Positions 43,711 to 51,053 of a DNA stretch of 64,000 nucleotides are shown one piece after another. Source of the DNA: Halomonas sp. HL-93 (lineage in GTDB: Bacteria; Pseudomonadota; Gammaproteobacteria; Pseudomonadales; Halomonadaceae); the NCBI RefSeq assembly GCF_900086985.1, contig NZ_LT593974.1, forward strand, positions 1,240,001-1,304,000, in the 5' to 3' direction. The notes below the pieces were generated by a model. It searched no databases, was not told the origin of the DNA, and saw only the letters and a list, made by a program, of their open reading frames with translations. Made by a program: the position numbers and the translations under genes. Numbering within the stretch: the stretch's first letter is position 1; each line of letters starts with the position of its first letter.

Positions 43711-45165
43711 ATGGCAGGCGACAAGCCCAACTATACAACGACCGAAGCAGGCAACCCGGTTGCAAGCGATGAGCATTCGCTCACGGTGGGTCAAGATGGC
43801 CCAATCGTCATGCACGACCACTATTTGATGGAGCAGATGGCGGCGTTTAACCGAGAAATGATTCCCGACCGTCAGCCCCATGCCAAGGGTAGCGGCGCGT
43901 TTGGCCATTTTGAGGTAACCCATGACGTCAGCCAATACACCAAAGCCAACTTCTTGCAGAAAGGCGCCAAAACCGATGTGTTGATTCGCTTTTCAACCGT
44001 AGCCGGGGAAAGCGGCAGCCCAGATACGTGGCGTGATCCACGCGGTTTCGCCGTGAAGTTTTACACCGAAGAGGGCAACTTTGACATGGTGGGTAACAAT
44101 ACCCCCGTGTTCTTTGTCCGCGACCCGATGAAGTTTCAGCACTTTATCCACTCGCAAAAGCGTCGTGCTGACAATGGCTTGCGCGACCACGATATGCAGT
44201 GGGATTTCTGGACGCTTTCGCCTGAATCCGCTCACCAGGTGACATGGCTAATGGGCGACCGGGGCATTCCGGCCACCTGGCGGCACATGAACGGCTACTC
44301 AAGCCATACTTACATGTGGGTCAATGCACAAGGCGAGCGCTTCTGGGTGAAGTATCACTTCAAGACCGATCAGGGCATCAAATGCATGACCCAGGAACAG
44401 GCAGATGAAATGGCCGGTACTGATGCGGACTATCACCGTCGTGATCTGTTCGAGGCGATCAAACGGGGTGATTACCCGACCTGGACGCTGAAGATGCAAA
44501 TCATGCCGTTCGACGACGCCAAAACCTACCGCATCAACCCCTTTGATCTGACCAAGGTGTGGCCCCACGACGACTACCCGATGATTGAGGTCGGCAAGCT
44601 AACGCTTAATGAGAACCCGACGGATTTTCACAGCCAGATCGAACAGGCCGCGTTCGAACCCAACAACATGGTGCCGGGAACCGGCCTCTCGCCGGACAAA
44701 ATGCTTTTGGCGCGCTCAATCTCCTACGCCGACGCGCACCGTGCCCGGTTAGGAGTAAACTATAAGCATATACCGGTGAATACGCCCAAGAGCCCTGTTA
44801 ATAGCTATGCGCAGGGTGGCGCCATGCGTATTCGTCATTCGACCGATCCGGTGTATACGCCGAACAGCAAAGGCGGCCCGGTACCTGACTCGCAGCGCTA
44901 TCCGGAAGATGCCGTTTGGTCGACGGATGGTCAGTTTGTTCGTGCGGCTTACACGCTACGCCCCGACGATGATGACTGGAGCCAACCGGGCGCGCTGGTC
45001 CGTGAGGTAATGGACGATGCAGAGCGAGAGCGGTTGGTAAACAACGTGGTGGGCCACCTTTCCGGTGGCGTCACCGAGCCGGTCCTGGTGCGTGCGTTCG
45101 AATACTGGCGCAACGTCGACCCGGACATTGGCAGGCGCATCGAACAAGGCGTGCGCGGGCAGTAA
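43711..45165 (+). CDS. katA: Monofunctional heme catalase, small-subunit (clade 3) type
   Basis: This 484-residue catalase has the distal histidine motif [14 protein letters not shown] (His near residue 54). It also has [19 protein letters not shown] near 105, the distal Asn in M-V-G-N-N-T-P-V-F, and the proximal tyrosine in [10 protein letters not shown] near 335. It breaks down hydrogen peroxide; the length is that of NADPH-binding clade 3 enzymes. The ATG at 43711 has AAGGGAG upstream; the earlier in-frame start adds an unrelated stretch. Confidence 0.95.
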   Translation: MAGDKPNYTTTEAGNPVASDEHSLTVGQDGPIVMHDHYLMEQMAAFNREMIPDRQPHAKGSGAFGHFEVTHDVSQYTKANFLQKGAKTDVLIRFSTVAGESGSPDTWRDPRGFAVKFYTEEGNFDMVGNNTPVFFVRDPMKFQHFIHSQKRRADNGLRDHDMQWDFWTLSPESAHQVTWLMGDRGIPATWRHMNGYSSHTYMWVNAQGERFWVKYHFKTDQGIKCMTQEQADEMAGTDADYHRRDLFEAIKRGDYPTWTLKMQIMPFDDAKTYRINPFDLTKVWPHDDYPMIEVGKLTLNENPTDFHSQIEQAAFEPNNMVPGTGLSPDKMLLARSISYADAHRARLGVNYKHIPVNTPKSPVNSYAQGGAMRIRHSTDPVYTPNSKGGPVPDSQRYPEDAVWSTDGQFVRAAYTLRPDDDDWSQPGALVREVMDDAERERLVNNVVGHLSGGVTEPVLVRAFEYWRNVDPDIGRRIEQGVRGQ

Positions 45166-45192
45166 GTCATCACTCCGGCCGTGGACTAAGCA

Positions 45193-45227
45193 CAGCCCGT
45201 CATCGTTAAGCGGTGGCGGGCTGTTTT
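45193..45227. terminator. Terminator after catalase, overlapping the dusA 3' end
   Basis: CAGCCCG pairs with CGGGCTG, with further inner pairing (CA/TG, CG/CG), and TTTT follows on the plus strand. The hairpin overlaps the last 22 bases of the converging dusA. Confidence 0.7.
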
Positions 45228-46264
45228 GCGTCTGAGGTGTGTGCGTCTGATGCGTAGCTTACTGACGGGTTAGCTGGCTCGCGTACCAGACTCAGCGCTT
45301 CGTCAAACAGGCGTAACCCCGCGCCGTCTTTATGGGCGTGTTCCGACAGATGCCGACGGAAACGCCGCCCGCCCGGGCAGCCTTGAAACAGCCCCAGTAA
45401 ATGGCGCGTGATGTGGTTGAGCTTGGCGCCTTCGTCTAACCGCTTCTGGATATAGGGGCGAAACGCGCGTGCAGCGTCCATACGGCTGGCGGCAGGTCCC
45501 GGCGTGCCGAACAGCTGCTCGTCCACGCCCGCCAGCAGCCACGGGTTCTGGTAGGCTTCACGGCCCACCATGACGCTATCCACGTGTTCAAGCTGCGCCT
45601 GGCATTCTGCCAGCGTTTTAATGCCGCCGTTAATGCCGATGCGCAGTTCTGGATGCTGCTGCTTCAGGCGATGCACGCGGGGATAATTAAGCGGGGGGAC
45701 ATCGCGGTTTTCCTTGGGTGATAAGCCTTGCAGCCACGCTTTACGCGCGTGAACGGTAAACGTCTGGCAGCCCGCATCCGCCACAATATCAATAAAGCGT
45801 GCCAAGTCAGCGTCTTCATCCTGGTCATCGATGCCGATACGGCATTTAACGGTCACCGGGATCGACACCCCCGCCTGCATGGCCTTGACCGCCGCGGCGA
45901 CCTTCTCCGGGTAGCCCATCAAGCAGGCGCCGATCATATTGTTCTGCACCCGATCGCTCGGGCAGCCGACGTTCAGATTGACCTCGTCATAGCCCCACGC
46001 CTCGGCAATCGCCGCGCACTCGGCAAGCTCAACGGCATCGCTGCCGCCAAGCTGCAACGCAATCGGGTGCTCAACCTCATCAAAGCCCAGAAAGCGCGCA
46101 CGCGGCGAGCCATGCAAGATAGCACCGGTTGTCACCATCTCGGTATACAGCAACGCACGCGTGGTTAAGGTGCGCGCGAACGCTCTGTAGTCGCGTGTGG
46201 TCCAGTCCATCATGGGTGCAACCGAAAACCGGCGTCCAGCGTCTGCTGGGTTAACGTTCGTCAT
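45206..46264 (-). CDS. dusA: tRNA-dihydrouridine(20/20a) synthase DusA
   Basis: The 352-residue flavoenzyme has S-V-A-P-M-M-D-W-T-T-R (about residues 14-24), V-N-L-N-V-G-C-P-S-D-R-V (catalytic cysteine near 100), H-A-R-K-A-W-L-Q-G-L-S-P near 180 and the G-I-N-G-G-I near 225. It reduces U20/U20a in tRNA D-loops. The start at 46264 (MTNVNP) is chosen over two ATGs six codons upstream because a second copy of the 5' end elsewhere in the window begins at the equivalent codon. The first 20 codons are duplicated at 48857-48919, showing that dusA served as an integration site. Confidence 0.93.
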   Translation of the reverse strand: MTNVNPADAGRRFSVAPMMDWTTRDYRAFARTLTTRALLYTEMVTTGAILHGSPRARFLGFDEVEHPIALQLGGSDAVELAECAAIAEAWGYDEVNLNVGCPSDRVQNNMIGACLMGYPEKVAAAVKAMQAGVSIPVTVKCRIGIDDQDEDADLARFIDIVADAGCQTFTVHARKAWLQGLSPKENRDVPPLNYPRVHRLKQQHPELRIGINGGIKTLAECQAQLEHVDSVMVGREAYQNPWLLAGVDEQLFGTPGPAASRMDAARAFRPYIQKRLDEGAKLNHITRHLLGLFQGCPGGRRFRRHLSEHAHKDGAGLRLFDEALSLVREPANPSVSYASDAHTSDAKQPATA

Positions 46265-46452
46265 ATCAATCACTTGCATCATATTGATGCGGTATGAAAA
46301 GCGTTTAAATACCCATCCTATTTCTCATCACCGAATTAACGGCACTCATCAGAGTGTGGCGACGACGGAACGAAAGGGCAGTACACCCAGCGTATTCGCG
46401 CAGGGCGTTTAATGGCGAGCAATTGTACGCAAAAAAGGCCCCTCAGCCCAGA
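46261..46452 (+). repeat. Direct repeat copy 1 (dusA upstream region)
   Basis: A 192-bp sequence, from the dusA start codon outwards, is repeated at 48916-49107 without gaps and with three mismatches by hand alignment. It contains the dusA leader and promoter region, including a GC-rich end CCCCTCAGCCCAGA where the similarity stops abruptly. Confidence 0.95.
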
Positions 46453-46529
46453 GCCACCAGCGGCAAGTATTGCGAGAAGGGGCAATCGTCCTGGCGTATG
46501 TCAGTTGAGTAGTACATGTTGCCACTATG

Positions 46530-46697
46530 CTACTGCAGTAGTGCCAGTAGAACAGGCTGACCGAGCTGGAAGAAAGCCCCCAGACCCAGCAAAAGGATCA
46601 AGGATCCTAGGCTGAACCGAATGAATGGAGACGCGGGGAAATCGAACTTTAACCAGAGCCATTGGACATAGGCCCTGCCTGGTCTACGATGTGCCAT
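46530..46697 (-). CDS. Small membrane protein, unknown
   Basis: A possible 55-residue protein, MAHRRPGRAYVQWLWLKFD and onwards, has one hydrophobic helix (about residues 30-54) at the C-terminus, giving a tail-anchored topology. CAGGG precedes the ATG with good spacing. No family is recognised; phages and islands often carry such small proteins. It is the only plausible frame in the first 500 bases inside the left border. Confidence 0.4.
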   Translation of the reverse strand: MAHRRPGRAYVQWLWLKFDFPASPFIRFSLGSLILLLGLGAFFQLGQPVLLALLQ

Positions 46698-46740
46698 GCA
46701 ATAACCCTGTGTTGAAGGCGCGCCAACGCCTGATGTAATT

Positions 46741-46770
46741 AAGCCTCTGTCCCTCAAGACTGAGGCTTTT
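46741..46770. terminator. Bidirectional terminator-like hairpin
   Basis: AAGCCTC-T-GTC and GAC-T-GAGGCTT form a stem around loop CCTCAA, followed by TT on the plus strand. It may end transcription entering from either side of the island. Confidence 0.6.
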
Positions 46771-46803
46771 CATTATGGGCCCTACTCTACTGCTTTTTTC
46801 CAT

Positions 46804-46835
46804 GAAGGATATGTGGCCATGCCCACATATCCTTC
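46804..46835. repeat. Perfect 13-bp inverted repeat
   Basis: GAAGGATATGTGG and CCACATATCCTTC are separated by six bases. No T-run follows on either strand, so it is not an ordinary terminator. It could be a protein-binding site of the lost mobile element. Confidence 0.75.
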
Positions 46836-46961
46836 CGCTATTTCCTTACGTTCTGCTGCGTATCATTGACCTTCATTGTGGAGGTGTAGAATGCGGACTG
46901 CGAGGGCCTGGTAAATCTGAATAGGATCCGATGACACATTGTGTGCCAAACGCACCATTAT

Positions 46962-47073
46962 TTACTGGCGCACCACTTTCGTCGCCAGCCATTCGATATC
47001 GTTGTTTTCTGATTTGTAGTTCTGTGAGTTGACCTCGGCTTCGCTTGCGAGTCGGGCGTTGTCGCTGGTGGTT
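46962..47073 (-). pseudogene. Unrecognised protein C-terminal fragment (possible phage gene)
   Basis: On the minus strand a frame ends at 46962 with about 37 residues of protein-like composition (S-L-T-T-S-D-N-A-R-L-A-S-E-A-E then a W-L-A-T-K-V-V-R-Q end). Upstream it runs into sequence that codes for the methylase fragment on the other strand, so only this 3' end seems original. No family is recognised. Confidence 0.3.
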
Positions 47074-47075
47074 AG

Positions 47076-47528
47076 CGATCCGCTTTCCACGGTGAAGAGC
47101 TGGCCTTCGGCGGCAAGGTCAGCGGCCAGTCGTTTGGCACATCTGCGGTATCCCCACCACGCATGAACCTGCTGCGCATTGAAGAAGATCTCAACGCTGC
47201 CCACCTGCGCCTGGCGCGCACCCTGGTTGAGCAACTGGACTGGGCAGAGTGCATCAATCGCTACGATCGGGAAGGGACTTTGTTTTATCATCTTGACCCG
47301 CCGTATTGGGGTGCCGCTGGCTATGACGATGACTTCCCGATCAAGGAGTATTACCGCATGGGCGAGCTGGCCCGAACAGGGCAGGGGCAGTTCGTGATCA
47401 GCGTCAATGACACCCCCGAAATGCGCGACACCTTCCAAGGCTTAACCCATCACACCACACAAATTAGGTACACTGTAGGCCAGCAGGCAACCGAGCCCCG
47501 CGGCGAGCTGATCATCACCAACCGCTAG
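47076..47528 (+). pseudogene. Truncated phage DNA adenine methylase (D12 class), C-terminal part
   Basis: About 145 codons resemble the C-terminal half of phage Dam proteins: L-A-F-G-G-K-V-S-G-Q-S-F-G-T just after the break, P-P-R-M-N-L-L-R-I-E-E, then the catalytic D-P-P-Y-W (near 47300) and I-S-V-N-D-T-P-E-M-R. The N-terminal S-adenosylmethionine-binding part is missing and a stop lies in frame at 47073-47075. The break abuts a fragment coding on the opposite strand, showing a past deletion or recombination. A typical terminator follows. An ATG at 47163 could start a 121-residue remnant, but activity is very unlikely. Confidence 0.85.
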
Positions 47529-47561
47529 GCAACCGTTAGGCTTCAGCCAGTTTACTTACAA

Positions 47562-47588
47562 AAACCGCTCCAATGAGGGCGGTTTCTT
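47562..47588 (+). terminator. Terminator after the methylase remnant
   Basis: AAACCGC pairs with GCGGTTT, with an inner CTC/GAG-like pairing, and is followed by CTTAT. It separates the methylase remnant from the next gene. Confidence 0.7.
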
Positions 47589-47613
47589 ATGTTCACGATT
47601 AAGGAGTTTGCCC

Positions 47614-48225
47614 ATGCAGGCGCTTATTCTGACTTTGATTTCACAGTTCTTCAGTCGTCAGCGTAATCTCGATGAGCTTTGGGAAGCGCTTGACTATTAT
47701 GAGGCTAATGAAAAAAGCCCAGCTAGGCAGCTTCGATTGGAAGCTGCTTTTTTCAAAGCTTATAAGAAACCTGCTTCAGCTAAATTTCTCGCACGTCTCG
47801 CATATAGTAACTGGGGCCCGCGTGAGGCATTTAACGTCTTTGGGCGGACTTCAGTAGCAGTGAGCTGCGACTTCAATACTCATAATATTAGGCTTAGCCG
47901 ATGGTTCAATCACGGCAGCTCTAAGCGTGTGCTAATTGCTTTGATGCTTGGGCTGACATTTTTAATGTTAGGTATGGCCTCTGTGTTATCTGGGTTTGTG
48001 CTTATGATTGGGACTGTTTCGCAGGTGTATTTAGCAGGTGGAGATGAAATATTAAAAGTAGGCGTTGAGAAGGGCATTAAGGTCTTTTCCACTGGTAGCA
48101 TTGGAATAGCTGTGACTGTCTTTGGTGGTTTTTTGGGCTATATGGGCTGGGGGCTTATAATGGCTTTAGAAATTGAGTCCAAAGCATTGAAACTATATGA
48201 GGAGCTCAACCCAACAGATTCCTAG
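47614..48225 (+). CDS. Orphan two-helix membrane protein of the island
   Basis: The 203-residue product has a soluble N-terminal half (about residues 1-103) with a charged helix L-D-E-L-W-E-A-L-D-Y-Y-E-A-N. Two hydrophobic segments (about 105-138 and 160-184) and a short cytoplasmic-type tail E-L-N-P-T-D-S follow. AAGGAG lies 7 bases before the ATG. It has its own terminator-flanked slot, and its coding sequence is AT-richer than the core genome, typical of phage cargo genes. No family is recognised; a membrane-acting defence or exclusion protein is only a guess. Confidence 0.75.
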   Translation: MQALILTLISQFFSRQRNLDELWEALDYYEANEKSPARQLRLEAAFFKAYKKPASAKFLARLAYSNWGPREAFNVFGRTSVAVSCDFNTHNIRLSRWFNHGSSKRVLIALMLGLTFLMLGMASVLSGFVLMIGTVSQVYLAGGDEILKVGVEKGIKVFSTGSIGIAVTVFGGFLGYMGWGLIMALEIESKALKLYEELNPTDS

Positions 48226-48518
48226 CACTTTCAGCCCACGGCGCGCCGTCGACTCCCCGCCTGCGCGCTAAACCTGTTTGTTTTTATGCACCCATGCACA
48301 TGCCGCAAAGCTGCGCCGGAACTAGGGTTCACGACTTGATCGCCTGGGCTCGTTCTCATGCGGAATCCTGCGAATTTCTTCACAAAGCGGATGGTCGTGA
48401 CTCAGGCAGACTGGGTTGCTCTGAGAAGTATGGGAAGCGTCGGAAAAAGGTAAGTTAGGTGATTTGGTTGTTTTTTTAACGCAACTAAATGATTTAAAAC
48501 GATATATAGATTGCCTCT
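48226..48518. other. Non-coding island stretch
   Basis: About 290 bases after the orphan membrane gene contain no convincing frame. The first part is GC-rich with a GGCGCGCCG palindrome-like stretch; base composition shifts sharply to AT-rich near 48450. Degraded phage sequence is the likely origin. Confidence 0.5.
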
Positions 48519-48695
48519 AAAAGGTAATTTTCCCGTAAGCTGTTGATAATTAATTATTTTAATAATTGATCATTTCACCTTATAAAAAGGTAATGTGGTT
48601 ACCTATTGATCACCTTTTGAACGACTGTTTTAAATTTATTAATTTCAGTAGTTTATGCCATATTTTCGAGTTTGGTTACCTTTATTACCTTTTTC
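48519..48695. repeat. Array of AAGGTAA repeats in AT-rich DNA
   Basis: The word AAGGTAA or its complement TTACCTT occurs at 48521-48527, 48587-48593, 48676-48682 and 48685-48691. Related half-words are GGTTACC (48597-48603) and CACCTTTT (48611-48618), and an ACCTT-N5-AAGGT inverted pair lies at 48577-48591. The surrounding 200 bases are strongly AT-rich. The layout resembles iterons or a phage operator cluster; no protein to bind it remains. Confidence 0.6.
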
Positions 48696-48856
48696 CGAGA
48701 CCACCAAACATTCTGACGTACCCTTCTCGCATGATGCGCACGCACACGCGTCATGTGTGTATTTACCAAGGAAGGCAAACAGAGCAAAAAGCCTGATTTA
48801 GTTGGCACAATTTTGGTACTTGTTCTGTACGAGAGGCGTAACGGCGGGGTTTCGTT

Positions 48857-48919
48857 CTAATCAATCATCGGGGCCACAGAAAACCGGCGAGCTACGTTAG
48901 CGGGGCTTTGATTTGTCAT
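48857..48919 (-). pseudogene. Displaced dusA 5' end
   Basis: Read on the minus strand it codes MTNQSPANVARRFSVAPMID followed at once by a TAG stop. It aligns with the first 20 residues of the intact DusA (RRFSVAPM identical). This is the dusA 5' end pushed aside by integration, and marks the right attachment site at 48857-48862. Confidence 0.85.
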
Positions 48920-49107
48920 ATCAATCACTTGCATCATATCGATGCGGTATGAAAAGCGTTTAAATACCCATCCTATTTGTCATCACCGAATTAACGGCAC
49001 TCATCAGAGTGTGGCGACGACGGAACGAAAGGGCAGCACACCCAGCGTATTCGCGCAGGGCGTTTAATGGCGAGCAATTGTACGCAAAAAAGGCCCCTCA
49101 GCCCAGA
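48916..49107 (+). repeat. Direct repeat copy 2 (dusA upstream region)
   Basis: Gap-free match to 46261-46452 with three substitutions. It lies upstream of the displaced dusA 5' end, and similarity ends at CAGCCCAGA, where a large inverted repeat begins. Confidence 0.95.
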
Positions 49108-49159
49108 CCAACAGTCTGCGGGAGTCGGAGCGCAGCTCGAGCGCCGCAGATCGTTGGTC
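49106..49159. repeat. 54-bp interrupted palindrome
   Basis: Arms GACCAAC-N3-CTGCGG (49106-49121) and CCGCAG-N3-GTTGGTC (49144-49159) pair perfectly at 13 positions around a GC-rich centre that also contains GAGC/GCTC pairing. It abuts the end of the 192-bp repeat and is absent from the other copy. It looks like a REP/BIME-type element or an old insertion footprint. Confidence 0.65.
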
Positions 49160-49300
49160 ATCCGTGGATAAATTGACTTCGGGATGATGGTGTTAGCGCT
49201 GAGCATGGGTTAGGGTTTGTTAATTAAGTTAATGAAATGCTGTGCGGCGAGCGGCAGATCAAACGAGTACAGCGCCTGGCGGGCGGTGCGCTGTACTGTA

Positions 49301-49414
49301 CTGTACCTGATCAGCGACAAAGATCACTACCAGCCGGAAATGATCAAGCCTCAGGATATGCACAATGTGGAGATTTTGGGGCGGTGTGAGATTCGGATTG
49401 GGCGGGTTGTGTGA
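49301..49414 (+). pseudogene. C-terminal fragment of a phage CI-like repressor (S24/LexA fold)
   Basis: The last 35 or so codons read L-I-S-D-K-D-H-Y-Q-P-E-M-I-K-P-Q-D-M and then V-E-I-L-G-R-C-E-I-R-I-G, the typical end of phage repressors of the S24 peptidase fold (S-D-N-x-x-Y-x-P... I-x-G-R-V). The catalytic Ser/Lys part and the helix-turn-helix are gone; upstream is a short GTACT triple repeat and unrelated sequence. A hairpin terminator follows. Confidence 0.65.
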
Positions 49415-49420
49415 CTGCAT

Positions 49421-49446
49421 AACCATAAAGGCAGCTTTGTGGTTTT
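49421..49446 (+). terminator. Terminator after repressor fragment
   Basis: AACCATAAAG and CTTTGTGGTT (one wobble) form a stem with loop GCAG, followed by TT. It isolates the following two-gene module from upstream transcription. Confidence 0.65.
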
Positions 49447-49482
49447 GAGGCCGTTAATAAATAAGCTACGGAGCTTTAGTAG

Positions 49483-50232
49483 ATGGAAGATTTTTCTCCA
49501 ATTGCCAGATTGAATAGAATTATTACCGATGCTAAGGGTTGCAATCGAACTTTTCCTACAAAGCGGGTATGGGGTAAGGTTCTCGATTTTGATTACTCAG
49601 ATAGAGTTGAGATTTATGAGCACTCTGTAGAGTTTTATAGTCTTGTGCAATACGTTGAAAACACTTTAGGGGTTTTAGTTCAGGATCAAGTGACACGGGA
49701 TCTATATGAAAAAGAATTTGAAAAGTTAAAGGCTCTTGCTTTTACTTTTTTGACGAATGAAAAATGGAACTCTTACCATGCTAAGATAGACGAGGGTGTG
49801 CTTCTTTCATTGAATATGGGCAAGGCTCTTTATAATAGTCTGGTAGATAAAAGTGAAAAGAGAGCAGGTGACGAGTACCTATTGAATCTAAGGGAAGCTG
49901 CAGAAGAGTTGTTTGGTAATATTTTGCATAGCGATTTGCCTCGTGATTTGCGACTAAAACTTTGCGGTGATGTTATAAGAATAAAAAAAGCACTATCTCG
50001 CTATGAGCTGCATGGCTTGGATGGTATCGAAGAAGCAGTATCGACGCTTGGTGGGCGAGTAGGGTTACACACAACTGAGCTTGATAAGAGTAAGTTCAGT
50101 GATTTCCATGCAAAGCTAAATGATATGTTGCATGCTTATATTAAAGTGGCTGAAGCTGCCAATGTGACAACGTCGCTCATTGAGAATATGGGAAAGTTTG
50201 CAAGATCTATAGGCCTTAATATAGGCGATTAG
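49483..50232 (+). CDS. Unknown soluble protein, first gene of AT-rich two-gene module
   Basis: The 249-residue, charged, largely helical protein has no signal peptide or membrane segment. Features: an aromatic stretch W-G-K-V-L-D-F-D-Y near residue 30, long amphipathic helices from about 60 to 130, a basic helix R-D-L-R-L-K-L-C-G-D-V-I-R-I-K-K (about 154-169), and a small C-terminal helix. GGAG is 9-12 bases upstream of the ATG. GC content is far below the core genes, indicating acquisition. No family is recognised. It is followed after 26 bases by a membrane-protein gene, so the two are probably co-expressed. Confidence 0.8.
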   Translation: MEDFSPIARLNRIITDAKGCNRTFPTKRVWGKVLDFDYSDRVEIYEHSVEFYSLVQYVENTLGVLVQDQVTRDLYEKEFEKLKALAFTFLTNEKWNSYHAKIDEGVLLSLNMGKALYNSLVDKSEKRAGDEYLLNLREAAEELFGNILHSDLPRDLRLKLCGDVIRIKKALSRYELHGLDGIEEAVSTLGGRVGLHTTELDKSKFSDFHAKLNDMLHAYIKVAEAANVTTSLIENMGKFARSIGLNIGD

Positions 50233-50258
50233 ATGTTATGTTTTTTTGAGAGGGCGTA

Positions 50259-50948
50259 ATGAATGAAAAGTTAAAGTTTATATTTGAAGCGTTTGCAGCG
50301 TATTTTATACTGTTACAGATTTTTTCTGTGATTTATTTGTATTTTTTTTGGAAGGTCTTAGGTGTCGATTTTTTTGATTATGTTGCAATTCAAGACGTTA
50401 TATTTTCTTCAGGCGAGTTTTCATTATATTTCACAGCATTTGTTATTTTGGGAGTGGCGTTTTTTTATAAATTTGAATTATTTCAAGGTAGGTCGCTTCT
50501 GTCTTTAAAGTGGTATTTGATATTTTTAATATTTACTATGTCACTAAGTGTGGTTGCATCTTTACATTTGCCATATGAGTATAAATGGTTGTGGAGGTAT
50601 ATTTTGTTATCCAATGCAGTTGCCGTGCATTATTTCTCATCTTCATTAGCAAGTAAAGGTGAAATAGCTAATTTTTTTACAAACAGATTATACGCTTATG
50701 TCTCAATATTTGTAATAATATCAGGTGTGAGCTTTTCCATATCTGTACCTGTTTGGGAGGGTTTAAGAATTCATGATTCAAATTTGGGTAAGGTGCGATA
50801 TGTGAAAGTTAAAGATTGTGACGAATGTTATCATTGGCTTTTAGGCAGACTGGGCGAGTTCTCATTTGTTACGGTCAGAGATAAAAGCAAGGTGGTGGCT
50901 ATTCCTAATGGAAATATAGAAAATATCACTCATCATTCTTACAGGTGA
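50259..50948 (+). CDS. Unknown multi-helix membrane protein, second gene of AT-rich module
   Basis: The 229-residue protein has four or five transmembrane helices (about residues 10-31, 53-71, 83-101, 112-127 weak, 145-165). A C-terminal soluble domain of about 60 residues contains a C-D-E-C pair (187-190) that could bind metal or form a disulfide. GAGAGGG precedes the ATG. It shares the very low GC content of gene 1 and lies between a phage repressor remnant and a umuC remnant. A soluble sensor with a membrane effector is a common layout of phage-defence modules, but no known domain was recognised. Confidence 0.8.
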   Translation: MNEKLKFIFEAFAAYFILLQIFSVIYLYFFWKVLGVDFFDYVAIQDVIFSSGEFSLYFTAFVILGVAFFYKFELFQGRSLLSLKWYLIFLIFTMSLSVVASLHLPYEYKWLWRYILLSNAVAVHYFSSSLASKGEIANFFTNRLYAYVSIFVIISGVSFSISVPVWEGLRIHDSNLGKVRYVKVKDCDECYHWLLGRLGEFSFVTVRDKSKVVAIPNGNIENITHHSYR

Positions 50949-51053
50949 TGGTTAATTTTTTATATGTCTCATTTGGTTTAGATTTTCATAGTGTTATGAC
51001 ACATAGGTAGTGAGCATAAATGGCCTGGTTAAGCCAATTTCTTACTTACATTT

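Larger units (their letters stand above)
46205..48862. mobile_element. Remnant of a dusA-integrated island
   Basis: The 5' end of dusA plus 190 bases upstream occur at both borders, as expected when an element recombines near codon 20 of dusA and supplies a new 5' end. The interior (about 2.65 kb) keeps a small membrane-protein gene, a truncated phage DNA-adenine methylase, a two-helix membrane gene and a cluster of short repeats. No integrase or excisionase gene was found, so the element is a deletion remnant. Borders are placed at the D20/W21 codons where the two dusA copies diverge. Confidence 0.7.

Noticed and set aside
47163..47528. Functional 121-residue DNA methylase
   Set aside because: DPPY is present, but the cofactor-binding N-terminal half is absent and the gene is broken at a recombination junction.
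48519..48695. CRISPR array
   Set aside because: The repeats are only 7-8 bases, irregularly spaced and in both orientations; no cas genes are present in the window.
48566..48796. 76-codon frame in the AT-rich repeat block
   Set aside because: No ribosome site, odd composition, and it runs across the AAGGTAA repeat array; unlikely to be translated.
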